Assembly: GCA_009704555.1 (NCBI GenBank)
Contig: WLDY01000004.1
Span: 1-15,566, forward strand
Reading direction: 5' to 3'
Source: Actinomycetota bacterium
Lineage (GTDB): Bacteria > Actinomycetota > Actinomycetes > Nanopelagicales > Nanopelagicaceae
Length of the DNA stretch: 15,566 nucleotides
Numbering within the stretch: the first letter of the stretch is position 1; each line of letters opens with the position of its first letter. Position numbers and translations under genes: made by a program. The notes beneath the pieces were generated by a model that saw only the letters and a program-made list of their open reading frames with translations, had not been told where the DNA came from and did not search any database. This document shows positions 6,806 to 12,885 of the stretch, piece by piece.

Positions 6806-7378
6806 TTACTGCTCCTTCAACCTCTCGCTAAGACTCTCGAGAGCCTTCCACCGTGGGTCACGCTCCTCGTGCCCATGTTCGCCATCAAGCTCCCGCCACG
6901 GCGTCCCACAGATCGAACAGAGACCGGGGCAATCCTCTTCGCAGAGAGGGTTGACCGGCAGAGCGAGTATCACCGCGTCACGTACCGGGATCGCAAGGTC
7001 CACACTCTCCTCGGTGACCATCAAGATCTCATCGGTCTCGACATCCTCATCACTCAAGGCTGCGGCTTTGCTCTCGTACTCGTAGAGCTCGTCGAATCCC
7101 TGATCGATATCCATCTCCACCGGAGCTAGACACCTAGCGCACTCTCCCACCGCTTTCGATCTGACTCGGCCACGAATCAAGATCCCTTCATCGACGGATG
7201 TCGCGGTGAGCGTCAGATCGATCTCCTCATTGGCAGGGATGGCGATCATGTCGAGACCAAAGGGTCGATTGAGAGTGCGATGCAAGCGATAGTCGCGATA
7301 CTCGCCGGATCGCCGCGGAAGTTCGTGGATGGAAAGAAGGAATTCCTTTGATCCTGATGACGACTCGGTAGCGCTCAT
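6806..7378 (-). CDS. DUF177 (YceD-like) protein
   Basis: The family is linked to large ribosomal subunit assembly and 23S rRNA accumulation in bacteria and plant plastids; the exact biochemical activity is not settled. The 190-residue product has the conserved ECARCLAP motif (Cys80, Cys83) in the centre. The C-terminal cysteine cluster CEEDCPGLCSICG (Cys146, 150, 154, 157) is probably a metal site. The terminal DPRWKALESL signature is at about 174-183. An acidic stretch lies at about 96-126. The ATG at 7378 comes 12 bp after the sepIVA-like stop, and its upstream TAGGTT gives only a weak ribosome match, so coupling is likely. Adjacent rpmF is the usual partner of this gene. The family call is secure; the detailed function is not. 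Confidence 0.95.
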   Translation of the reverse strand: MSATESSSGSKEFLLSIHELPRRSGEYRDYRLHRTLNRPFGLDMIAIPANEEIDLTLTATSVDEGILIRGRVRSKAVGECARCLAPVEMDIDQGFDELYEYESKAAALSDEDVETDEILMVTEESVDLAIPVRDAVILALPVNPLCEEDCPGLCSICGTPWRELDGEHGHEERDPRWKALESLSERLKEQ

Positions 7379-7390
7379 GGAAACACGAAC

Positions 7391-7867
7391 CTAGTCAGCG
7401 AGTTCTGAGAGCGCATCCTTGTCGCTACCGCCTGCAAGTCGCTCACGACCTCGATTGATGGCATCCAGAGTCTTGTTGAGGATCACTTCAAGCGTTGCTA
7501 AACGTGAGTCGATATAGGCATCCACCTCAGCTCGCTCTGAGTCGGCCTGCGTGCGAGCGTCATCAAGGATGCGGCTTGACTCCTCACGCGCGCTCTGCAC
7601 GATCGCAGTCTGCTCCACCATCCTCGCGACTTCCTCACGAGCATGGGCGATCAACTGTTCCGCTGATGTCCGTCCCTCGTCCACGATCCGATCGCGAGCT
7701 GCAAGTAACTCTTGGGCTGCAAAGAGGTCTGATGGCAGGACGGTCTTGATTTCGTTGAGTAGGTCGAGGAGCTCTCCCCGATGTACGACGCATGAACCAG
7801 AGAGCGGCACTGAACGCGCCTCAGAGACCATGGTGAGAGCGCTCTCGATCTTCTCTAGCGAATCCAT
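7391..7867 (-). CDS. SepIVA/DivIVA-like coiled-coil cell-envelope protein
   Basis: A 158-residue protein resembling mycobacterial SepIVA (Rv2927c), a DivIVA-related septum protein needed for envelope growth. The N-terminal segment is the conserved part: RSVPLSGSCVVHRGELLDLL at about 18-37. The remainder, about 50-140, is a charged alpha-helical coiled coil without membrane segments. It is shorter than the mycobacterial protein (about 245 residues), mainly in the coiled coil and tail. The start is ATG at 7867, with GAGAGGAG and a 5-nt spacer upstream. A TTG at 7900 would add 11 residues, but it has no ribosome site and almost touches the coaD stop. The neighbours DUF177 and rnc are the same as in mycobacteria, which strengthens the assignment. 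It could also be described simply as a DivIVA-domain or ATP synthase b-subunit-like coiled coil; orthology to SepIVA is inferred. Confidence 0.8.
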   Translation of the reverse strand: MDSLEKIESALTMVSEARSVPLSGSCVVHRGELLDLLNEIKTVLPSDLFAAQELLAARDRIVDEGRTSAEQLIAHAREEVARMVEQTAIVQSAREESSRILDDARTQADSERAEVDAYIDSRLATLEVILNKTLDAINRGRERLAGGSDKDALSELAD

Positions 7868-7903
7868 CTCACTCCTCTCGAACTCTCCCTCAAAGGGCAA
7901 AGA

Positions 7904-8386
7904 CTACTTGCCAAAACGCGACTGCAGCGCGAGATGAACGTGCGATGGCACCCAAGAACCGACATCGCCACCGTACTTGGAAATCTCCTTGACCAGGGAT
8001 GAGGAGAGGAAGGAGTAGTCAGGTTTAGTCGCCATGAAGAAGGTCTCGATGCCCTTCAACTTCAAGTTCATCTGACTCATCTGCAATTCATAATCGAAAT
8101 CGCTCACCGCCCGAAGACCCTTCACGATGGCTGCGATCTCATGATCCTCACAGTAATCCGCGAGAAGCCCACTCCATGAATCGACTCTGACGTTCTTTAG
8201 GTGCGATACCGAACGCGTGATGAGATCGATCCGCTCCTCGATGGAGAAGAGGCCAGCCTTGGTTGAATTGATCAACACGGCGACGATTACCTCGTCAAAG
8301 ATCTTCGACGCTCGCTCGATGACATCGAGATGACCGAGAGTGATCGGATCGAAGGAGCCCGGCGCTACTGCGCGACGAATAGCCAT
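7904..8386 (-). CDS. coaD: Phosphopantetheine adenylyltransferase
   Basis: Catalyses the fourth step of coenzyme A synthesis, transferring AMP from ATP to 4'-phosphopantetheine. The 160-residue product has the nucleotidyltransferase motif GSFDPITLGHLD (10-21, T-x-G-H at 16-19), Lys43 in STKAGLF, the KGLR motif (89-92) in the substrate region with SDFDYELQMSQMN after it, and the ATP-binding YSFLSSSLVKEI segment at about 124-135. Length is normal (about 160). The ATG at 8386 has no close ribosome site; instead TAGACT lies 6 nt before it, overlapping the rsmD stop. It follows rsmD by 9 bp, a very common pairing in bacteria, and precedes the sepIVA-like gene by 36 bp. Confidence 0.98.
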   Translation of the reverse strand: MAIRRAVAPGSFDPITLGHLDVIERASKIFDEVIVAVLINSTKAGLFSIEERIDLITRSVSHLKNVRVDSWSGLLADYCEDHEIAAIVKGLRAVSDFDYELQMSQMNLKLKGIETFFMATKPDYSFLSSSLVKEISKYGGDVGSWVPSHVHLALQSRFGK

Positions 8387-8392
8387 GGCTGA

Positions 8393-8398
8393 AGTCTA
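8393..8398 (-). promoter_or_regulatory. Candidate -10 element for a leaderless coaD transcript
   Basis: On the minus strand TAGACT fits TAnnnT and ends exactly 6 nt before the coaD ATG. Its first three bases are the rsmD stop codon. The -35 region lies inside rsmD and shows no clear TTGACA. If active, it would let coaD be expressed independently of rsmD. coaD otherwise lacks a well-placed ribosome site (the nearest purine run, AGGTAGCGG, is too far upstream). Confidence 0.4.
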
Positions 8399-8968
8399 AC
8401 CGCTACCTAATTCGCCATAGAAGATGGCTGCATTGCCGTACTTGCGCACCTTCACCTGACGCATCTCATCGGGCCATGGAAAGGTATCGGTTCGACTCGC
8501 CCGTTCGATGACGATCAACGACTCCTTGACGATCGCACCTGACTTCATGAGTTGCTTGAGGAGGAGTTGCAGATCTTGGTCGGGAAAGGCATAGGGCGGA
8601 TCCATGAAGATCACGTCATAGGGATTCGAGAATCGAGAAGAGAAACTCTCTACATCGCTATCGACAATCGTGACCTCCTCGACATCGGAGAGTGATTGCG
8701 CCATCTCGATGTTGGAACGAGCGATAGCAAGGGCAGCTCGATCAGATTCGACAGCAACACATGCTCGCGCACCCCTGCTGATTGCTTCAGCAGAGACTGC
8801 GCCACTTCCAGAAAAGAGATCCAGGAACCTGATGCCACGAAGGTCCCCATACTCGGATTCAAGTGATGAGAAGAGCGCCTCTCGTGCCCGATCCGAGGTT
8901 GGCCGGGCGCTCGTGCCTTCAGGGGAGAGCAGACGTCTTCCCTTGGCACTTCCGGCGATGATGCGCAT
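8396..8968 (-). CDS. rsmD: 16S rRNA (guanine(966)-N(2))-methyltransferase RsmD
   Basis: S-adenosylmethionine-dependent methyltransferase that modifies G966 of 16S rRNA (E. coli numbering) in the 30S subunit. The 190-residue product begins MRIIAGSAKGRRL, the family N-terminus, and continues with RPTSDRAREALF (22-33). The SAM-binding motif LDLFSGSGAVSAEA is at 49-62 and the catalytic DPPY motif at 123-126. Length is typical (180-200). The ATG at 8968 has CAGGA about 10 nt upstream. It lies 42 bp after recG and 9 bp before coaD; recG-rsmD-coaD is a conserved order in Gram-positive bacteria. Confidence 0.97.
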   Translation of the reverse strand: MRIIAGSAKGRRLLSPEGTSARPTSDRAREALFSSLESEYGDLRGIRFLDLFSGSGAVSAEAISRGARACVAVESDRAALAIARSNIEMAQSLSDVEEVTIVDSDVESFSSRFSNPYDVIFMDPPYAFPDQDLQLLLKQLMKSGAIVKESLIVIERASRTDTFPWPDEMRQVKVRKYGNAAIFYGELGSG

Positions 8969-9010
8969 CCGATCGAATCCTGTCTTCTCGTTCTGCTTCA
9001 GAGTGCCTGG

Positions 9011-11278
9011 TCAGCCTTTTTCGACGAAGGCCGTATCTGACTCTCTCTCGCGTCGAATGACGAAGTCGCGTAACGCAGGAACGGTATCAAGGTGCGAATC
9101 CCGCGCCAAGAGCTCGGTGGCACGCTCACGCGCAGCGATGATCATCGCCTCATCCTCAAGGACGCGAAGAAGGCGTAGATGCGAGCGCGTCCCTGATTGC
9201 GAGGCACCCAGGACATTTCCTTCCCGCCGTTGCTCGAGATCGACTCGCGAGAGTTCGAAACCATCCAACGTCGATGCCACCGCCTGGAGGCGTTGCATGG
9301 AAGGGCTCTCCTCTTCGCTTCGCGTAACAAGGAGACAGAGTCCAGGTTCACTTCCTCGCCCCACTCGTCCTCGAAGTTGATGTAGTTGCGAGACGCCGAA
9401 ACGATCCGCATCGAGGATCACCATCACCGTCGCATTGGCGACATCGACGCCGACTTCAATCACAGTGGTCGAGACGAGTACATCGATCTCCCCCGACTTG
9501 AAGGCGCTCATCGTCTGATCCTTCTCATCAGGAGTCATCCGCCCATGCAAGACAGCGATACGTAACCCGCTGAGAGCTCCGTCATTCAAGACCTCAAAGA
9601 ACTCCTCAACAGATGCCATGCTCTCGCCATCTCCGCCATCGGCGATCCCATCCGGCAACTCCTCCGCGAGCAAGCGTGCGACGCGCTCTCTCATCTGCTT
9701 TGCCCTTTCTTTCTCTGGATCCTCGCTCTTCTCATCAGTGCGCTTGGCAGGCGATGACGAGGAGATCCTTGGTGCGACGACATAGGCCTGTCTTCCTTTT
9801 CCGACCTCTTCCCTGATTCGCACCCAGGCTCGGTCGAGGAAGTGTGGCTTGGAGAGCACGGGAATGACATGTGTGGTGATCGGCGAGCGCCCTTGCGGCA
9901 ACTCATCAAGTATCGATACATCGAGGTCACCGAAGACCGTCATCGCGACGGTACGCGGGATCGGCGTCGCCGTCATTACAAGGATGTGAGGGGCGTTCTC
10001 ACTCCGCTCTCGCAGTGCATCACGTTGCTCGACACCGAAGCGATGCTGTTCATCGATGACGAGAAGGTCGAGACGTGCGAATTCGACTCCTTCGGAGATC
10101 AAGGCATGCGTCCCGATCACTAAGTCGATGCTTCCCTCTCTCAATCCATCATGGATCCTCTTCTTCTCCGCTTGTGGGATCGATCCCGTGAGAAGTTCGA
10201 CTCGTAGCGCATCCACCTCAGAGCCGAGCATCCCTCCCTCCGCTAGTGGGCCGAGGATGGAGAGGAGATTCCGATAGTGCTGTGTTGCGAGGACCTCAGT
10301 CGGAGCAAGAAGCGCTGCCTGACCCGCGGAGTCTGCCGCGGCAACCATCGCCCGAAGAGCAAGGACTGTCTTTCCCGATCCGACCTCACCTTGCAGGAGT
10401 CGATACATCGGACCTTCGCTCGCGAGGTCGGCTGCGATCTCTTGCCAGACTCGGTTCTGTCCCGCCGTCAGCGAGAAGGGCAGCGCCGCGTCGAACCGCA
10501 CGACAAGACCACGTCCCTTGCCGACCAGAATCGGATGAGAATGCAAGCGCCGGATCGCCTCTCTCCTCTTGACCAGAATCAATTGCAAGATGAAGGCTTC
10601 ATCGAAAGTCAATCTTCGCTTAGCATCGCTGGCACTCTGCAGATCATCTGGTTGATGGACTTGTCGCAGCGCTCGTGCGTATGGGATCAACTTCTCACTC
10701 TCAAGGATCTCCGCTGGCAGCAGGTCATCGATATCGGCGATCTGATCGAGCAGAATCTCTATCGACTGTTCGATCTTCCATGATGGAAGTTTCGACGTGG
10801 CGGGATAGATCGGAATGAGTCTTCCGGCGAATTCATCGATCGCTCCATCTACATTGTCGCCATCCGGGATCAGCTGGTACTCCGGGTGTGAGAGTTGTCG
10901 CTTACCGTTGAAGAGCGTGATCTTCCCTGCGAAGAGACCTTCTCTGCCGACCTTCAACTCCCTCTCGCGCCAAACTTGATTGAAGAAAGTGAGGAGCAAC
11001 TTAGCTTGACCATCCGTGACGACGACCTCCAAGATCCCGCCTTTTCTCCGTGGGATCTTCTTCACCTTCACGGAGAGGATCTCGGCGAGAATGGTCGCCT
11101 CTGAACCGACCGGAATCTCATCGATGGCTGTGAGTTCACCCCGCCGGATGTATCGGCGTGGATAGTGAGTGAGCAGATCGGCGACGGTGAGATAGCCGAA
11201 GGCCTCCTCGAAGGCCTTTGCGGTCTTCGGTCCGATCAGGCGTTCAAGGGGGCGACCCAAGAGATCGGAATCGCTCAT
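9011..11278 (-). CDS. recG: ATP-dependent DNA helicase RecG
   Basis: Branched-DNA helicase that regresses stalled forks and processes recombination intermediates. The product has 755 residues from the ATG at 11278. An N-terminal wedge/OB-fold domain spans about 50-150, where LTHYPRRYIRRGEL is typical of RecG. Helicase motifs follow: Walker A GEVGSGKT (297-304), DEQH (409-412), TATP (436-439), HGRM (578-581) and QLRGRVGRG (634-642). A hydrophilic insertion of about 55 residues (504-562, rich in S, K, E and D) separates helicase motifs III and IV; longer linkers here are usual in actinobacterial RecG and explain the length over E. coli (693). The ATG was chosen over a GTG at 11302 because it has AGGGTGG upstream and MSDSDLLGRPL suits the start. 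In many relatives a DhaL/DAK-type gene lies between recG and rpmB; none is present here. Confidence 0.98.
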   Translation of the reverse strand: MSDSDLLGRPLERLIGPKTAKAFEEAFGYLTVADLLTHYPRRYIRRGELTAIDEIPVGSEATILAEILSVKVKKIPRRKGGILEVVVTDGQAKLLLTFFNQVWRERELKVGREGLFAGKITLFNGKRQLSHPEYQLIPDGDNVDGAIDEFAGRLIPIYPATSKLPSWKIEQSIEILLDQIADIDDLLPAEILESEKLIPYARALRQVHQPDDLQSASDAKRRLTFDEAFILQLILVKRREAIRRLHSHPILVGKGRGLVVRFDAALPFSLTAGQNRVWQEIAADLASEGPMYRLLQGEVGSGKTVLALRAMVAAADSAGQAALLAPTEVLATQHYRNLLSILGPLAEGGMLGSEVDALRVELLTGSIPQAEKKRIHDGLREGSIDLVIGTHALISEGVEFARLDLLVIDEQHRFGVEQRDALRERSENAPHILVMTATPIPRTVAMTVFGDLDVSILDELPQGRSPITTHVIPVLSKPHFLDRAWVRIREEVGKGRQAYVVAPRISSSSPAKRTDEKSEDPEKERAKQMRERVARLLAEELPDGIADGGDGESMASVEEFFEVLNDGALSGLRIAVLHGRMTPDEKDQTMSAFKSGEIDVLVSTTVIEVGVDVANATVMVILDADRFGVSQLHQLRGRVGRGSEPGLCLLVTRSEEESPSMQRLQAVASTLDGFELSRVDLEQRREGNVLGASQSGTRSHLRLLRVLEDEAMIIAARERATELLARDSHLDTVPALRDFVIRRERESDTAFVEKG

Positions 11279-11410
11279 ATGTCGCCACCCTACGCCCAAC
11301 ACTTCGATTTCCGTTCGAGCGCATCGACGGGCTACCCTTACCCCTGCGTCTTGGCCTTCATTAGGTCAAGCTTCTAGGTCGAAATCAGTGCAAGACATCA
11401 AGGAGTCATC
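11279..11410. promoter_or_regulatory. Divergent control region of recG and rpmB with a direct repeat
   Basis: These 132 bp must hold the promoters of both genes. On the plus strand TAGGTC occurs twice (11362-11367 and 11375-11380) with 13-bp spacing, just upstream of rpmB; it could be a protein-binding direct repeat. TACCCT at 11333-11338 is a possible -10 for rpmB, but without a good -35. On the minus strand TAGGGT ends 8 nt before the recG ATG and overlaps its candidate ribosome site. The rpmB ribosome site is AAGGAG at 11400-11405, 5 nt before its GTG. None of the promoter calls is strong. Confidence 0.35.
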
Positions 11411-11596
11411 GTGGCATCTGTATGCGATATCTGTGGCAAGGGTCCGAGCTTTGGAAACAACGTCTCGCACTCCAAGCGTCGTACTCGCCGTCGATGGAAT
11501 CCAAACATCCAGCGCATCAAGACCATGGTCGCCGGCTACAGCAAGCGACAGAATGTCTGCACCTCTTGCATGAAGGCTGGGAAGGTCGCTCGCTAG
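11411..11596 (+). CDS. rpmB: 50S ribosomal protein L28, zinc-binding form
   Basis: Large-subunit ribosomal protein of 61 residues. The sequence has VCDICGKGP (4-12), [21 protein letters not shown] (about 14-34) and a C-terminal [12 protein letters not shown]. Cysteines 5, 8, 50 and 53 form two CxxC pairs, so it is the zinc-binding C+ type usual in actinobacteria. The start is GTG at 11411 with AAGGAG five bases upstream; an ATG at 11422 is in another frame. It is one of only two plus-strand genes in the window, divergent from recG and convergent with thiL, whose stop is 35 bp away. Confidence 0.97.
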   Translation: MASVCDICGKGPSFGNNVSHSKRRTRRRWNPNIQRIKTMVAGYSKRQNVCTSCMKAGKVAR

Positions 11597-11612
11597 TCGC
11601 CCCTCCGCGAGA

Positions 11613-11644
11613 CCAAACCTTTGGATTCCTCTCAGAAGTGAGAG
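11613..11644. terminator. Inverted repeats at the rpmB/thiL convergent junction
   Basis: Two small inverted repeats fill the 35-bp gap and the thiL stop region: CCAAA-CC-TTTGG (11613-11624) and CTCTC (11629-11633) with GAGAG (11640-11644), 6-nt loop. The second overlaps the thiL stop codon. Position suggests a shared terminator region for the two converging genes, but the stems are short and there is no clear U-run on either strand, so intrinsic termination is uncertain. Confidence 0.25.
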
Positions 11645-12564
11645 AAGCCGCGTTCTTCAATAGCCACACCATCCAAAGTAAGTAGAGATCCCGCACGCGC
11701 CTTGACCGTGCCTATGCGCCACGCCTTCGAACCCTTCCATGACGCGGGCGCAGTGAAGAGTGGGCCATGTTCCTCGCCACTCGTCAGCACGGTCTGAAGC
11801 GGATCCATCTCAAGGGCAAGCGCAACGTCAGCGATTGCGGCGAACGCAGGGTGCGCACGAAGCGCCTCGCTCTCAAGATCGATTGAGAGAGAACTCGATC
11901 GAGCAAGAGATGCGGCATCGATGAGGATCCCATCACTGATATCGCAGAGTGAAGTCGCGCTCTCTGCCGCGTCAAGGAAGCTCCGATACTCCACCTTTGG
12001 TGACCTATGGAAGGCGATGCTCTCGGAATCAAGGACGAGGTCCCTTCTCAACTGCTCAAGACCGAGGAGAGAGCGGCCAGGCAGAGCGGCGAGATAGAGG
12101 GAGTCGCCAACCTGCGCACCACTCCGGGTCACCACTGCATCACCTTCGCCGATAGCTGTCATCGATACTGTGAGGGATTCCGCCCTTGAGAGATCACCGC
12201 CGATGACTCGTGCGCCGATGAGAGCGCACTCATCCGCAATCCCCTGCGCAAGTTCGAATATGGATTCACGGTCAGCCGGATCGAATGCGACAGCTACGAG
12301 GAGATAGCCAGGAGGGACTCCCATGGCGAAGATATCGGCCAGGTTCGCTGCTGTTGCCTTCCTTCCGATCGCATAGAGATCACTCCACTGGCGATTGAAG
12401 TGGACGCCTTCGGTGAGGAGATCGGTCGCAACAGCCACCCCGGTGGCTCGAGGCGTGAAGAAGGCTGCGTCATCTCCGATGCCGACCTTGAGGTGGCTAT
12501 CGGAATCTCTCCCTGCCCTCGCGAAGATCTCTTTGAGCCTCTCGATGATCGCGAGTTCATCCAT
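11632..12564 (-). CDS. thiL: Thiamine-monophosphate kinase
   Basis: Phosphorylates thiamine monophosphate to thiamine diphosphate, the last step of cofactor synthesis, in the cytoplasm. The 310-residue product belongs to the PurM-like ATP-binding family. It has GIGDDAA (28-34), TDLLTEGVHF (48-57), AANLADIFAMG (72-82), GGDLSRAESLTVSMTAIGE (122-140), SGAQVGDSLYL (148-158) and CDISDG (207-212). The family GGED motif near the C-terminus is altered to SGEE (262-265, in LTSGEEHG), a conservative but uncommon form. The ATG at 12564 lacks a ribosome site and has TAGTAT 6 nt upstream, suggesting a leaderless transcript. thiL is divergent from the RAM-domain gene and convergent with rpmB. No other thiamine gene lies in the window. 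Confidence 0.95.
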   Translation of the reverse strand: MDELAIIERLKEIFARAGRDSDSHLKVGIGDDAAFFTPRATGVAVATDLLTEGVHFNRQWSDLYAIGRKATAANLADIFAMGVPPGYLLVAVAFDPADRESIFELAQGIADECALIGARVIGGDLSRAESLTVSMTAIGEGDAVVTRSGAQVGDSLYLAALPGRSLLGLEQLRRDLVLDSESIAFHRSPKVEYRSFLDAAESATSLCDISDGILIDAASLARSSSLSIDLESEALRAHPAFAAIADVALALEMDPLQTVLTSGEEHGPLFTAPASWKGSKAWRIGTVKARAGSLLTLDGVAIEERGFSHF

Positions 12565-12570
12565 AGGTCG

Positions 12571-12576
12571 ATACTA
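12571..12576 (-). promoter_or_regulatory. Candidate -10 element for a leaderless thiL transcript
   Basis: On the minus strand TAGTAT, a good actinobacterial -10, ends exactly 6 nt before the thiL ATG, which has no Shine-Dalgarno sequence. The -35 position (about 12594-12599) has no clear match. This is the strongest -10 of the four such elements in the window. Confidence 0.55.
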
Positions 12577-12594
12577 GTTCTGCAGTTGAGAACT
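12576..12594. repeat. Inverted repeat between the divergent thiL and RAM-gene promoters
   Basis: AGTTCT (12576-12581) and AGAACT (12589-12594) are perfect inverted arms separated by 7 bp, 13 bp from arm to arm. The repeat starts at the upstream edge of the thiL -10 hexamer and covers its spacer region, and it lies upstream of the RAM-gene -10. It is well placed to be an operator affecting one or both promoters. No regulator was identified. Confidence 0.35.
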
Positions 12595-12616
12595 TCCCCG
12601 AGGGATCAATCTGCGC

Positions 12617-12622
12617 TACCGT
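12617..12622 (+). promoter_or_regulatory. Candidate -10 element for a leaderless RAM-domain gene transcript
   Basis: TACCGT fits TAnnnT and ends exactly 6 nt before the ATG at 12629. No purine-rich ribosome site is placed correctly before that ATG, as expected if transcription starts at the A of the ATG. No convincing -35 was found. Confidence 0.4.
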
Positions 12623-12628
12623 CGCGCC

Positions 12629-12865
12629 ATGGCAATTCAGGCCTATATCTTGATTCAAACCGAGGTGGGCAAGGCGGGCAGCGTCGCACAGGCGATCTCT
12701 GCTATCTCCGGTGTGACCATCGCAGAAGGTGTAACGGGTCCTTACGACGTGATCATGCGCGCAGAGGCCCCGTCGATGGAAGAGTTCGGTCGCATCATCC
12801 TCTCGAAAGTTCAAGCGGTCCCAGGGATCACTCGCACCCTGACCTGCCCAGTCACATCGATGTGA
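12629..12865 (+). CDS. Stand-alone Lrp/AsnC ligand-binding (RAM) domain protein
   Basis: A 78-residue protein consisting only of the RAM domain found at the C-terminus of Lrp/AsnC regulators: a beta strand (AYILIQTEVG, 5-14), a helix, GPYDVIMRAEA (37-47), and a second helix and strand ending in ITRTLTCPV (67-75). There is no helix-turn-helix, so it should not bind DNA alone. Such proteins form oligomers and can bind amino acids, and could act as ligand sensors or partners of full-length Lrp proteins. Small RAM-only genes next to thiL and ddl are common in actinobacteria. The ATG has a TACCGT -10-like hexamer 6 nt upstream rather than a ribosome site. The stop codon lies within a 14-bp palindrome, and the gene converges with ddl 20 bp away. 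Confidence 0.88.
   Translation: MAIQAYILIQTEVGKAGSVAQAISAISGVTIAEGVTGPYDVIMRAEAPSMEEFGRIILSKVQAVPGITRTLTCPVTSM
12852..12865. repeat. Perfect 14-bp palindrome at the RAM-gene/ddl convergent junction
   Basis: TCACATCGATGTGA is its own reverse complement and includes the RAM-gene stop codon as its last three bases. As RNA it would form only a tight stem, and no U-run follows, so it is not a standard terminator. The half-site order (TCACA then TGTGA) is the reverse of a CRP site. It may be a binding site or chance. Confidence 0.3.
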
Positions 12866-12885
12866 TGTCGGGATTGACCTCTCGA

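Noticed and set aside
7868..7900. TTG at 7900 as the start of the sepIVA-like gene
   Set aside because: The ATG at 7867 has an excellent GAGAGGAG ribosome site and fits the family N-terminus; the TTG has neither.
11279..11302. GTG at 11302 as the recG start
   Set aside because: No ribosome site or -10 at a suitable distance; the ATG at 11278 has AGGGTGG upstream and gives a family-like N-terminus.
12852..12865. CRP-type site at the RAM gene/ddl junction
   Set aside because: The half sites are in reversed order (TCACA then TGTGA) and the location is between converging gene ends, not at a promoter.
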